This document shows positions 9,207 to 17,277 of a stretch of 64,000 bases of DNA, in pieces. The position numbers were made by a program, and so were the translations under genes. The stretch's first letter is position 1. Each line of letters opens with the position of its first letter. Origin of the DNA: Planctomycetota bacterium (lineage in GTDB: Bacteria; Planctomycetota; PUPC01; JACPCR01). The notes beneath the pieces were generated by a model. The model did no database searches. It was not told the origin of the DNA and was given only the letters and a program-made list of their open reading frames with translations. The stretch lies in the NCBI GenBank assembly GCA_016179685.1, contig JACPCR010000092.1:1-64000 (forward strand). The letters run 5' to 3'.

Positions 9207-9324
9207 TGCCCGTATTCGGGCACACGAGTTTCCCGGTTCAGGAGTGCTCCCGCGTCTCGGAGACGTGGAACTCGTACACGCGCCAGGGAATTCGGGTGCA
9301 CGGCCTGACGCGTGACCGAATTCC
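9207..9324. repeat. Three consecutive palindromes between ABC permease and receptor genes
   Basis: In the 206-bp gap: TGCCCG/CGGGCA (9207-9212 with 9217-9222); ACGAGTT/AACTCGT (9224-9230 with 9269-9275), which contains the TTTCCCGGTTCAG motif at 9229-9241 shared with the hairpins at 16883 and 20494; and GGAATTCGG/CCGAATTCC (9287-9295 with 9316-9324). They may tune receptor expression relative to the membrane components. No TPP-riboswitch core was recognised. Confidence 0.5.
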
Positions 9325-9363
9325 ATCGCCATGACGCTCCCCCAGACCCAGTGAAACCGGTTT

Positions 9364-10473
9364 ATGCAGCGAAAGGTTAGGGTTCGCTCAAATCTGCCGG
9401 CCGACTCGCCCGATGTGGAAGCAAGACGTTTTTGCAGCCGGGAGGCCAGGGCTCGCTTCTGCATCGGGTTGCTGGCCCTGCTGCTCGCCGGCTGCGGGGA
9501 CTCCAGGCCGGTCCCCAGCGGGGAGGCGGGGAGGGGTGGGGGTGATCGGGAATCACCGGCTGCCGCTGCGTCGGGTGGGCAGCGTGACGCGGTAGGACTC
9601 GCCTTGAACTGGTTTCCCGAAGCGGAGCACGGGGGCTACTACGCCGCGCTGGTGCACGGTTTTTATGAGGAGAGGGGCCTTGGGGTGAGAATCATACCGG
9701 GGGGACCCGAGGCGCCCGTCATCCCTCGGGTCGCCAAAGGCACGGTAGAATTCGGCGTGTGCAACGCGGACGACGTCCTTTTCGGGCGCGCTCAAGCTGC
9801 GCCCGTGATCGCCGTTATGGCGCCGTTGCAGCTCAGCCCGCGTTGCATCCTGGTGCATGAGAAGTCGGGCATTCAGGGCTTTGAAGACCTGAAGGACATC
9901 ACCCTGGCGATGTCCCCTCGCCCGGCTTTTTCGCAGTACCTTCGGAAGCGGTTTCCGCTGACGGGAGTGAAGATCGTTCCGTACCAGGGCAGCGTAACGC
10001 AATTCCTGATGGATGATCAGTTTGCGCAGCAAGGCTACGTTTTCAGCGAGCCGTTCGTGGTCCGGAAAAAGGGCGGCGACCCTCGATGCCTCATGGTATC
10101 CGATGCGGGTTTCAACCCGTATACGAGTGTATTGGTGACCAACGAACGGCTGGCCGCGGAAAAGCCGCAAGTAGTCCAAAAGATGGTCGCGGCATGCGTT
10201 CGAGGCTGGCGGCACTATCTGGAATCGGCGGAGGAAACCAACCAGTACATCCATCGGCTTAATCCCGAGATGGATGTGGACATCCTGGCCTACGGAGCGG
10301 AGCAGTTGAATCCGCTCGTGCTGGACGGAGTGGCGCGGAAGGAAGGGATTGGGCACATGTCGCTGGAGCGGTGGGAGCAGCTCCGGTCACAAATGGTGGG
10401 AATCGAACTGATCAAGGCGGATGCGGTCCGGGCATCGGAGGCTTTTCGCTGGGTTGCATCGGCGGACCGGTGA
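9364..10473 (+). CDS. NMT1/THI5-like ABC substrate-binding lipoprotein
   Basis: A 369-residue periplasmic receptor for the ABC importer just upstream. A hydrophobic signal ends in lipobox LLAGCG (Cys near residue 43), so it is probably lipid-anchored. The mature part begins with VGLALNWFPEAEHGGYYAA followed by HGFYEERGLGV, the hallmark of the NMT1/THI5 family that binds pyrimidine thiamin precursors, riboflavin-like or sulfonate/nitrate ligands. The WFPE..HGG.Y pattern is closest to the HMP/NMT1 branch, but no thiamin gene or riboswitch is nearby, so the ligand is unassigned. The signal peptide is preceded by an unusually long, basic N-terminus; a later start is possible. Confidence 0.87.
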   Translation: MQRKVRVRSNLPADSPDVEARRFCSREARARFCIGLLALLLAGCGDSRPVPSGEAGRGGGDRESPAAAASGGQRDAVGLALNWFPEAEHGGYYAALVHGFYEERGLGVRIIPGGPEAPVIPRVAKGTVEFGVCNADDVLFGRAQAAPVIAVMAPLQLSPRCILVHEKSGIQGFEDLKDITLAMSPRPAFSQYLRKRFPLTGVKIVPYQGSVTQFLMDDQFAQQGYVFSEPFVVRKKGGDPRCLMVSDAGFNPYTSVLVTNERLAAEKPQVVQKMVAACVRGWRHYLESAEETNQYIHRLNPEMDVDILAYGAEQLNPLVLDGVARKEGIGHMSLERWEQLRSQMVGIELIKADAVRASEAFRWVASADR

Positions 10474-10480
10474 TAGGGTT

Positions 10481-10512
10481 GTTCAAGATTGCCGCCCCGA
10501 GCGCCTAGTTGA
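10481..10512. repeat. Dispersed repeat copy (TTCAAG..CGCCCC..GCGC type)
   Basis: A ~32-bp element (TTCAAG, then GCCGCCCC, then AGCGCCTAGTTGA) that closely matches 13177-13211. It lies at the 3' side of the broken sirB1-like gene and supplies its stop codon (10505-10507). Confidence 0.5.
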
Positions 10513-11091
10513 TGCCGGCCACCAGCCTGGCCATGAGGCGCGCGAGAGTCTCCCTGGAGATGCCGGGATCAGGCAGGGTGGACAGTTTTTCAAGATCGGT
10601 GCGAGCCGTTTCGATATCACCCGAATCGGCGCATAAGCTGGCCCGGAGAAGCAGCTCGGCCGGCGAATCGGGTTCGAGCGTCAGAAGTTGAAGAGCAACT
10701 CATTCAGGGCGTCGAGGGGGTCGAGATTGCCGGAGAGCCGAGGTCGCAGGGTGGCCGCCAGCTCATCGAGCTGGTGAAAGATTTCATCGGCCTGGAGCTC
10801 AAGACACTGGGAGCGGGCGATGAGGATGGCGCCGGTCTCGATGGGGATTTGCGCCTCGGGGGTCCTCCTTAGCCCTTGCCAGGTTTCGAGAATCTCGCGT
10901 TCGTGGATGAGCTGGAGGATGCTGGCGGCGTGGCACTGCACCGCGGGATTTCCAGTTTCGGCTATCTGGCGGAGGATTTCCCGGATGTTGAGGCCGTCGG
11001 TTAGGAGGGCCGCACGGGCCGCCCTCCGATCCTTCGGGTCATGAGACGAGAGCGCATTCAGCAGGGCATGGATGGTGGCGGGGTCGAGCAT
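10505..11091 (-). pseudogene. SirB1-like (transglutaminase-like/TPR) gene with core domain deleted
   Basis: Reading on the minus strand from the ATG at 11091, the frame runs MLDPATIHALLNALSSHD to DALNELLFNF and stops at 10681. The SirB1/UPF0162 family would continue here with the transglutaminase-like core (GF.GN..YYDP..S.LN.VL). Instead, in the next frame and immediately after the break (10505-10680), the typical SirB1 C-terminal TPR appears: LLTLEPDSPAELLLRASLC, GDIETARTDLEKL and a stop. The ~150-residue core is missing and the frame shifts at the junction. So this is an internal deletion pseudogene, or an assembly collapse. The frame upstream of 11091 overlaps the end of larC and is probably not coding. 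Family assignment is from memory of the SirB1 pattern. Confidence 0.68.
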
Positions 11092-11125
11092 GGCGAGGGG
11101 GAGGTCAGCAGAATCGGGTGTGGCT

Positions 11126-12313
11126 CTATTCGGCAAGGAGATGGGCTGCCTGTTGGACTGCGGCGGCGTAGATGCGGGTGAAAGCGACGCCGGTGGACTC
11201 GGCGAGGCGGCGGCAATCCTCGTATTCAGGTGATGCGCGAAGGACTCGGCCTGCGAGCCGGCCGAGTTTGACACGGACCTGGCCGAAGGGGGTATCGAGG
11301 GACACGATCTCGCGTTCGAGCGTAGCCCGTTCGACCAGGTGACGCCGGATACCGAAGGTTGTGGTCTCTTTGAAGAGGAGGATTTCGACGGCCGGGAGCG
11401 TTTCGGCAGATGCGAGAACGCAGAGAAGGACGCCGGGCCGAGACTTTTTCATCTGGACGGGCACGGTGAAGACGTCGAGGGCGCCCGCCTGAAAGAGTCG
11501 CTCGGAAACGTAGCCCACGGCCTGTGGCGAGAGGTCGTCGAGGTTAGTTTCGACGACCCAGACCTGCTCCCGGCCCGCAGAGGATGGGGTCTGGCCGACC
11601 AAGAGGCGCAGGAGGTTGGGGTGATTGGGCAGGACGGTGCTGCCGGCGCCGTAGCCGACGGTTTCCAGCGTGAGCAGGGGACGGGGCCCATAGTTCGAAG
11701 CCAGGGTCGTGAGAATGGCCGCCCCGGTGGGGGTGAGAAGCTCCATTTCCACGGGCCCGGACCTGGAAGGGACGTTACGGATGAGCTCGGCGGTAGCGGG
11801 CGCGGGCACGGGGAGTCGGCCGTGTTCGCAATCGACGAACCCGTAGCCGGTGGTCAATTCGGAGCAGGCCACCGTTTCGATGGCGAGGAGGTGAAGTCCG
11901 AGGGCGGCCCCGACGACGTCGACGATGGCATCCACGGCGCCGACCTCGTGGAAATGAACCTCTTGAGGGGCGATGCGATGCACGCGGGCTTCGGCCTCAG
12001 CGAGCCGTGTGAAGATGGAGCGACTGGCGGCCCGGACGGAATCCGGGAGGGAGGAAGCATCGAGAATGGCCAGGATATCGCCGAGACGCCGGTGTGGAGT
12101 GCGGGCCTGTGCGCCCGAGTCGAGCCGGACGATCACGCGGGTCGCGGCGATGCCGTTTCGGCGGACCGGCTCGGAGGCGAGGGAGTAGCCGGGCAGATGG
12201 AGTCGAGCGAGCCCGTCCTGGAGGGCTCGGAAATCGAGGCCCGAGTCGGCGAGCGCGCCGAGGATCATATCGCCGCTCGCTCCGGAGAAGCAATCGAAGT
12301 AGGCCAGCTTCAT
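11126..12313 (-). CDS. larC: LarC-type nickel-pincer cofactor cyclometallase
   Basis: A 395-residue member of the LarC/DUF111 family, which inserts nickel into the pyridinium-bisthiocarboxylate mononucleotide to make the NPN cofactor of lactate racemase-type enzymes. It starts MKLAYFDCFSGASGDMILGA, the classic LarC N-terminus. It carries the His-rich PQEVHFHEVGAVDAIVDVVG and the C-terminal VWVVETNLDDLSPQAVGYV of the second half. In Lactiplantibacillus LarC is made by frameshifting from two ORFs; here it is one continuous frame. larB, larE and larA are not in the window. The ATG at 12313 overlaps the stop of the small membrane protein gene. The frame upstream of 12313 is antisense or overlapping noise. 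Confidence 0.9.
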   Translation of the reverse strand: MKLAYFDCFSGASGDMILGALADSGLDFRALQDGLARLHLPGYSLASEPVRRNGIAATRVIVRLDSGAQARTPHRRLGDILAILDASSLPDSVRAASRSIFTRLAEAEARVHRIAPQEVHFHEVGAVDAIVDVVGAALGLHLLAIETVACSELTTGYGFVDCEHGRLPVPAPATAELIRNVPSRSGPVEMELLTPTGAAILTTLASNYGPRPLLTLETVGYGAGSTVLPNHPNLLRLLVGQTPSSAGREQVWVVETNLDDLSPQAVGYVSERLFQAGALDVFTVPVQMKKSRPGVLLCVLASAETLPAVEILLFKETTTFGIRRHLVERATLEREIVSLDTPFGQVRVKLGRLAGRVLRASPEYEDCRRLAESTGVAFTRIYAAAVQQAAHLLAE

Positions 12314-12513
12314 TTCTTCCCTCCGAAGTAACGCAGGCCCATCTTGATGAGCTCGGTGGAGTTGTCTGAAATCGTGTCGAGCTTCCGGTCGATCATCTTC
12401 ATCTTGGTCTCGAGCCGGATGATGATCCAGAGGACGAGGAGGAAGACGAGGCTGATCATGGCGGCCATGACGAGCAGGAAATCCGCCTGTTCCATCCCGA
12501 GAAAGGTGATCAT
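12310..12513 (-). CDS. Small single-span membrane protein
   Basis: A 67-residue protein with one strongly hydrophobic helix (FLLVMAAMISLVFLLVLWII) and a basic/amphipathic tail (KMKMIDRKLDTISDN). It overlaps the upstream secreted-protein gene and the downstream larC by 4 nt on each side, so the three genes look translationally coupled. No family recognised. Coupling and a sensible membrane topology support it being real. Confidence 0.68.
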   Translation of the reverse strand: MITFLGMEQADFLLVMAAMISLVFLLVLWIIIRLETKMKMIDRKLDTISDNSTELIKMGLRYFGGKK

Positions 12514-13130
12514 GGTGGGGCTTCCTTTCCTGAATCGAAAACGATCCTGCTGACATAAGCCAGCGGAGGGAGTTGAGCCGGGTCCGAGCGCTTGTTGGAG
12601 ATGTCCTTCACCTCGGGACGGAGGATGAATTTCCGAACGGTCTGGTCATCGATTTCGAGGAGGATGGGCAGTCCGGTCCTCCAGCGTCCGGTGAAGCGCT
12701 CGCCGGTCTCGAGGACGACGGTGACCCTGAAATCGGCGTGACGGTAATGGAAACCGGTCGATATTTTCTCATCGGACCCGCTTTCCTTCCAACGCCATTC
12801 CGGCACGACGTCCTCGGCGGCCTCGATCCGAATCTCCCTGACTTGGTCGAGGGTCCATTCCTGCGTATTTCCGGAGGATTCTTCGAGAAAGCGCAGCGGG
12901 TTACCGCGCGTCGTGGCCAGGAGGCCGTGGAGGCGCTCGCCCGTGCTGAGAAAGAGGATGCAGGGTCGGCCTTGGGGCCGCGCGGGGGGCGCGGTGAAAG
13001 GATTCGCTGGCTGCGCCACGCTGCCCGTCCAGATGAGCAGGACCCAGGAACATGGGCCGACGAGGCCTCGGTGGACGGAACGTCCGGGGCGTTCGGGGAT
13101 CACGGTGTCAGGTGCCTGGCCGAAGGTCAA
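12510..13130 (-). CDS. Secreted protein of unknown function
   Basis: A 206-residue product with a probable signal peptide (GPCSWVLLIWTGSVAQ, residues about 25-40). Two similar segments follow: ILFLSTGERLHGLLATTRG and VTVVLETGERFTGRWRTGL. Each is a short beta-rich unit followed by a hydrophobic run (PLRFLEE; PILLEIDD). This looks like an internal duplication of a small beta-barrel-like domain. The start at 13130 is TTG; no ATG is available before the signal peptide. It is the first gene of the run leading to larC. No known family recognised. Confidence 0.65.
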   Translation of the reverse strand: MTFGQAPDTVIPERPGRSVHRGLVGPCSWVLLIWTGSVAQPANPFTAPPARPQGRPCILFLSTGERLHGLLATTRGNPLRFLEESSGNTQEWTLDQVREIRIEAAEDVVPEWRWKESGSDEKISTGFHYRHADFRVTVVLETGERFTGRWRTGLPILLEIDDQTVRKFILRPEVKDISNKRSDPAQLPPLAYVSRIVFDSGKEAPP

Positions 13131-13176
13131 TAGGAAATCGCCAATGGGATATGGGTTGGGATTTCAGGGATTCGGG

Positions 13177-13211
13177 GTTTCAAGTTTGACGCCCCAAGCG
13201 CTTATTGAAAC
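13177..13211. repeat. Palindromic repeat, second copy of the 10481 element
   Basis: GTTTCAA (13177-13183) pairs with TTGAAAC (13205-13211) around GTTTGACGCCCCAAGCGC. The interior is nearly the same as 10481-10512. It lies in the 244-bp gap downstream of fabF and upstream of the secreted-protein gene. The remaining gap sequence shows no gene. Confidence 0.55.
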
Positions 13212-13374
13212 GGCTGTTCCCCGACCTCATAACGAAGGGATCTCCGGAGTTGGGCATCCCTGTTGAGGGCGGCCACCTCGGTCTTGTTTTCAGGTATTGC
13301 GGCCTCTCTTTTCAAGATACCGTGGTGGCTTGAGGGTGACTGGAGGAGGGGGCACAGCCAGTGGTCGGATCGTG

Positions 13375-14616
13375 TCAAGCGAATCGTCGTGCAATGAGGG
13401 TCGCGTTATGTCCGCCGAACCCGAAGGAATTGGACATAGCGATCTCGATGGGCATGGGCTGCGGCGCATTCGGCACGTAATTCAGGTCGCATTCCGGGTC
13501 CGGGGTTTCGTAATTGATGGTGGGAGGAGCGATCTGCTGGTGGATGGCCAGGGCGATGACGACGAGTTCGACGCCGCCGGAGGCGCCGAGGAGGTGTCCC
13601 ATCTGAGACTTGGTGGAGCTGACGGCGAGTCGAGGGGCGTGGGGTCCGAAGACGCGGTGGATGGCCCGGGTCTCGATGGAGTCGTTGAGCGGAGTGGAGG
13701 TGCCATGGGCATTGATGTACTGGACGGCATCGGGTCCGATGCGTGCATCGCGGAGAGCTTCCATCATGGCCCGAGCGGGGCCCGCGCCATCGGGATCGGG
13801 CGCGGTGATATGGCATCCATCTCCGCTCATGCCGAAGCCGATGAGCTCGGCGTAGATTCGGGCGCGGCGCGCGAGGGCATGCTGGAGCTCCTCGATGATG
13901 GCGCATCCGGCGCCCTCGGCCATCACGAAGCCGTCGCGATCGCGGTCAAAGGGCCGGCTGGCCTGGGTCGGATGCTCGTTGCGGGTCGACAGGGCCTTGA
14001 GGGAACAGAATCCGGCAATCCCGAGGGGAGTCAGGGCCGCTTCGCTGCCACCGGTGACCAAGACATCAGCGAGGTCGCGGCGGATGGCCATCATGGCGTC
14101 GCCGATGGCGTGAGAAGCGGAAGCGCAGGCCGTGACGACGGCCTGGTTGGGTCCCCGGAGGCCATGTCGGATGGAGACCTGGCCGGGTGCGGCGTTGACC
14201 ATGAGCTTGGGGATCAGGAAGGGGGAGACGCGGCCGGGGCCACGGGTCATCAATTCCTTGTGCTGGTTTTCGATTTCGGCGAGGCCTCCGATACCGGAGC
14301 CGAGGATGCAACCAAAACGGGAGCGGTCCACCCGAAGCATATCGAGGCCGGAATCCGCGATGGCCATGTCCGAGGCGGCGACCGCCATTTGGGCGAAGCG
14401 GTCGAGCCGGCGAGATTCTCGCTTGCTGAGCCACTTTTCGGGGTCAAAATTCCAGCATTGGCCACCGAAGCGGACGTCGAAAGGGGCGACATCGAAAAGC
14501 GTGATGGGCCCGATGCCGCTGCGGCAATGGAGGATGGCGTCCCAGATCGTCGGGACGTCATTACCCAGGCAACAGATGGCGCCTAAGCCCGTAATGACGA
14601 TGCGTCGATCACTCAT
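13375..14616 (-). CDS. fabF: 3-oxoacyl-ACP synthase II (KAS II)
   Basis: A 413-residue elongating beta-ketoacyl-ACP synthase that condenses malonyl-ACP with acyl-ACP. The thiolase-fold Cys-His-His triad is intact: C164 in VVTACASASHA, H304 in NAHGTSTPLND and H341 in QMGHLLGASG, with K336 upstream. The glycine-rich C-terminal SNSFGFGGHNA is present. Its start is 9 bp from the acpP stop, as in many fab operons. Length is normal for FabF. It is the last gene of the rpmF-fabH-fabG-acpP-fabF run on the minus strand. Confidence 0.96.
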   Translation of the reverse strand: MSDRRIVITGLGAICCLGNDVPTIWDAILHCRSGIGPITLFDVAPFDVRFGGQCWNFDPEKWLSKRESRRLDRFAQMAVAASDMAIADSGLDMLRVDRSRFGCILGSGIGGLAEIENQHKELMTRGPGRVSPFLIPKLMVNAAPGQVSIRHGLRGPNQAVVTACASASHAIGDAMMAIRRDLADVLVTGGSEAALTPLGIAGFCSLKALSTRNEHPTQASRPFDRDRDGFVMAEGAGCAIIEELQHALARRARIYAELIGFGMSGDGCHITAPDPDGAGPARAMMEALRDARIGPDAVQYINAHGTSTPLNDSIETRAIHRVFGPHAPRLAVSSTKSQMGHLLGASGGVELVVIALAIHQQIAPPTINYETPDPECDLNYVPNAPQPMPIEIAMSNSFGFGGHNATLIARRFA

Positions 14617-14625
14617 GCCTCTCGC

Positions 14626-14871
14626 CTACGCGGAGAGATGGGTTTCTATATACCGGATCGCTTCCCCGACGGTCTGGATTTTTTCCGCTTCCTCGTCGGG
14701 TATGCTGAGGTCGAAAGCGTTCTCGATCTCCATGATCAATTCGACCGTATCGAGGGAATCCGCCCCCAGATCGTTGATAAAAGAGGTTTCCGGGGTGACC
14801 TGCTCCCGCTTGACATCGAGCTGGGTGCAGACGATGTTGATAATCTTTTCAGCAATTTCGGACTGTGCCAC
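14626..14871 (-). CDS. acpP: Acyl carrier protein
   Basis: An 81-residue acidic four-helix protein carrying growing acyl chains on 4'-phosphopantetheine. The attachment site is S39 in [13 protein letters not shown], the canonical DSL motif. It lies between fabG and fabF as expected for the fatty-acid synthase cluster. A 147-bp gap separates it from fabG, the largest spacing in the cluster, and contains a very GC-rich hairpin that may give ACP its own mRNA level. Confidence 0.97.
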   Translation of the reverse strand: MAQSEIAEKIINIVCTQLDVKREQVTPETSFINDLGADSLDTVELIMEIENAFDLSIPDEEAEKIQTVGEAIRYIETHLSA

Positions 14872-14990
14872 GGCTGCTTACCTCGATAGAAGGGCAGGGA
14901 GTCCAACGGGCTGAGGCATGGCCTGTCAGGTCTCCCCTGGGGTGAACGAAACCCGAAACCACCTCGGTCCGGTCCAGCGCTGCGGGTCGG

Positions 14991-15015
14991 GCCCGGGGGC
15001 CTGCTGGCCCCGGGC
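14991..15015 (-). promoter_or_regulatory. GC-rich hairpin between fabG and acpP
   Basis: GCCCGGGGGCC (14991-15001) and GGCCCCGGGC (15006-15015) form a strong stem with a 4-nt loop directly after the fabG stop. There is no T-tract, so it could be an RNA stabiliser or partial attenuator rather than an intrinsic terminator. Confidence 0.4.
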
Positions 15016-15018
15016 GCG

Positions 15019-15759
15019 TCACATGGCCAGGCCGCCGTCCACCTGCAGCACCTGTCCGGTGATGTAGCTGGACGAATCGCTGGCCAGGAAGACCACGGCC
15101 TCGGCGATCTCCTCGGCCTGCCCGAACCGCTGGAGCGGGATGGTTTTCAGTGCCTCACTTCGGATTTCCTCGCTCAGGTTGCTGGTCATGTCGGTCACGA
15201 TGAAGCCTGGGGCGACCGCATTGACCGTAATATTACGGCTCGCCACCTCTTTAGCCAGCGACTTGGTGAAGCCGATGAGGCCGGCCTTGGACGCGGCATA
15301 ATTGGTCTGCCCGGGCCAGCCCACGACGCCAACGACGGACGTGATATTAATAATGCGTCCGTATTTTTGCTTCAACATGGGCCGGAGAACGGCCCGGCAT
15401 GTGTTAAAGGCCCCTTTGAGATTGGTCTGGATCACGAGGTCCCAGTCCTCCGGCTTCATTCGCAGGAGGAGGTTGTCTCGGGTGATTCCGGCGTTATTGA
15501 CCAACAGGTCCACTCGAGACCAGGTGCGTGCGATCTCCTCGATGGCGGTGGCGACGGGCCCGGTTTCGGCGATATCACAAGGATAGAGCGTCATTTTCCC
15601 GCCCGCGGATTCAACCTGGCGTGCCGTTTCCTCGAGGGTCTCTCGAGTTCTGGCCAGGCCGGCGATCCGGACTCCCTCGCGAGCGAGGCGTACGGCGATG
15701 GCGCGTCCAATGCCTCGAGAAGCTCCTGTAACGATGGCCACTTGGTCCCGCAAGCTCAT
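15019..15759 (-). CDS. fabG: 3-oxoacyl-ACP reductase
   Basis: A 246-residue short-chain dehydrogenase that reduces 3-oxoacyl-ACP with NADPH in fatty-acid elongation. It has the cofactor motif VTGASRGIGRA (10-20), NNAG (88-91), and the catalytic S141, Y154 and K158 (ITSVVG; YAASK). The C-terminus SSYITGQVLQVDGGLAM is typical of FabG. I chose the ATG at 15759, two bases past the fabH stop; a GTG at 15768 overlaps fabH and is less likely. The neighbours support FabG over a generic SDR. Confidence 0.95.
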   Translation of the reverse strand: MSLRDQVAIVTGASRGIGRAIAVRLAREGVRIAGLARTRETLEETARQVESAGGKMTLYPCDIAETGPVATAIEEIARTWSRVDLLVNNAGITRDNLLLRMKPEDWDLVIQTNLKGAFNTCRAVLRPMLKQKYGRIINITSVVGVVGWPGQTNYAASKAGLIGFTKSLAKEVASRNITVNAVAPGFIVTDMTSNLSEEIRSEALKTIPLQRFGQAEEIAEAVVFLASDSSSYITGQVLQVDGGLAM

Positions 15760-15761
15760 GG

Positions 15762-16754
15762 TTACCACCGAAGGACGACTGAGCCCCAGGTCAAACCACC
15801 ACCGAAGGCGACCAGCAAGATGACGTCCCCCTCCTTGAGGCGGCCCTGCTGAACGGCTTCATGAAGAGCAATAGGGATCGAAGCTGCGGAGGTATTTCCA
15901 TAACGGTCGATGTTGACGAACACCTTGTCCATCGGGATATGAATGTCCTTGAGCGCGGCATCGATGATGCGGGTATTGACCTGATGGGGCACAACGAGGG
16001 CAACGTCCTGTTCGCGCAGGCCGCACTCCTGGAGGGCATCTCGGATGAGCGTTTGAAACGCGGTCACGGCGAACTTGAAGACTTCCCGGCCTCGCAGCTT
16101 CATGGTGTGCTGTCCTTGAGCCAGAGTTTCCGCCGTGGGAGGCAACCGTGACCCTCCGGCCGGGATGCAAATGAGGTCTTTACCCGTGCCGTCGGCCGCG
16201 AGAAAGGTATGAAGAATCTCGCGGCGACCATGGCTGGGCTGGAGGACGGCTGCGCCCGCTCCGTCGCCGAAGAGCACGCAGGTGTTCCGGTCAGTCCAGT
16301 CCACGAACCTGGACAGGCACTCGGAGCCGACGACGAGGACGGTCTTGACGGTTCCTGAGGCGATGAATCCGGCGGCCGAAGCCAAGGCGTAAATGAAGCC
16401 GGTACAGGCGGCGGAAAGATCAAAGGCGCCTGCGCGCCGCGCTCCCAAGTTGGCCTGAAGATGGCACGCGGTGGAGGGGAAGGGCATGTCGGGAGTCGCC
16501 GAAGCCACGATAATCAGGTCCAGGTCGTCGGGAGACAGGTTCGCTTCCCGAAGCGCCTCCTGAGCCGCAGGATAAGCAAGATCGGAACTGGCCATGTGGG
16601 CGTCGGCGATACGCCGTTCCGAAATCCCGGTTCGGGAACGAATCCATTCGTCGCTGGTATCGACCATCTTCTCCAAGTCGAAGTTGGTCAAGACCTTTTC
16701 CGGCAAGAACTTGCCGGTACCGACGATGCTGGCGCGCGATCCTGCTTTCACCAT
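15762..16754 (-). CDS. fabH: 3-oxoacyl-ACP synthase III (KAS III)
   Basis: A 330-residue initiating condensing enzyme that joins acetyl-CoA (or another starter) to malonyl-ACP. The Cys-His-Asn triad is present: C117 in DLSAACTGF, H257 in VVPHQVNTRI and N287 in YGNTSAASI. The N-terminus IVGTGKFLPEKVLTNFDL and SDEWIRSRTGISERR are diagnostic of FabH. It follows rpmF as in the common rpmF-plsX-fabH-fabD-fabG order, but plsX and fabD are not between them here. Confidence 0.96.
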   Translation of the reverse strand: MVKAGSRASIVGTGKFLPEKVLTNFDLEKMVDTSDEWIRSRTGISERRIADAHMASSDLAYPAAQEALREANLSPDDLDLIIVASATPDMPFPSTACHLQANLGARRAGAFDLSAACTGFIYALASAAGFIASGTVKTVLVVGSECLSRFVDWTDRNTCVLFGDGAGAAVLQPSHGRREILHTFLAADGTGKDLICIPAGGSRLPPTAETLAQGQHTMKLRGREVFKFAVTAFQTLIRDALQECGLREQDVALVVPHQVNTRIIDAALKDIHIPMDKVFVNIDRYGNTSAASIPIALHEAVQQGRLKEGDVILLVAFGGGLTWGSVVLRW

Positions 16755-16882
16755 AATCTGGCCGGCAACGATAGGACAGAGATGGGGAGTAGGTTTCGGT
16801 GTCGATCTCGACTCGCGACGCTCGCGTGACGACAGTCTTTCATGGGAAAAAGGCTCTAGCGAAGAGTTGCCTCCAACCGGGC

Positions 16883-16928
16883 CCTTTCCCGGTTCAGCAG
16901 CACGGGAGCGCTTCTGAACCGGGAAAGG
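16883..16928. repeat. Perfect 15-bp hairpin, CCCGGTTCAG family
   Basis: Arms CCTTTCCCGGTTCAG (16883-16897) and CTGAACCGGGAAAGG (16914-16928) are fully complementary around a 16-nt loop. The hairpin lies between rpmF and fabH. The same arms occur at 20494-20551 and as a half-site at 9229-9241. No T-tract follows, so a plain terminator is unlikely; a dispersed palindromic element or RNA processing signal fits better. Confidence 0.7.
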
Positions 16929-17018
16929 AGGGACAATTTCCGAGACGGGTCAGGCCGCCGGCCCAAAAGGAAATATTTTTTCTGCCGCAAGACGGGTATT
17001 TTCTGCAGCCAGGACGGA

Positions 17019-17204
17019 TTACTCTTCTTCCTCGAGTTCGACAATGGGCCGCTTGCCGTAGTGACCGCAGCTTCCGCAGATACGATGAGGCAGCTTGAGG
17101 TGCTTGCAGTTGGGGCAGACCGCGAAGCCAGGAGCGGCCAAGGCATGATGGGCCCGCCGTTTCCGTTTCCTGGCCTTGGAAGTTTTGTCCTTGGGATTGG
17201 GCAT
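17019..17204 (-). CDS. rpmF: Ribosomal protein bL32
   Basis: A 61-residue ribosomal protein of the large subunit. It begins MPNPKDKTSKARKRKRRAHH, the basic L32 N-terminus, and has a complete zinc-ribbon pair CPNC and CGSC, so this is the Zn-binding (C+) form. The tail is acidic (ELEEEE). The ATG at 17204 with AGGG upstream is preferred over the TTG at 17210. It opens the fatty-acid gene run, the widely conserved rpmF-fab linkage. Confidence 0.96.
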   Translation of the reverse strand: MPNPKDKTSKARKRKRRAHHALAAPGFAVCPNCKHLKLPHRICGSCGHYGKRPIVELEEEE

Positions 17205-17248
17205 GGACAACCCTGTGGGAAATAGGGGCGAAGGGGAAGAAAAGTTGA

Positions 17249-17277
17249 ATGTTAACGTTGACCCTTGACGTTGTCAA
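17249..17277 (-). promoter_or_regulatory. Sigma-70-type promoter for rpmF-fab operon
   Basis: Read on the minus strand: TTGACA (17272-17277) and TAACAT (17249-17254) with 17 bp between them, ending 45 bp before the rpmF ATG. Prediction from consensus. Confidence 0.6.

Noticed and set aside
7485-9363. TPP riboswitch for the NMT1-type importer
   Set aside because: No conserved CUGAGA or thi-box pattern in either gap.
11126-12313. Programmed frameshift in larC
   Set aside because: The frame is continuous through both LarC halves.
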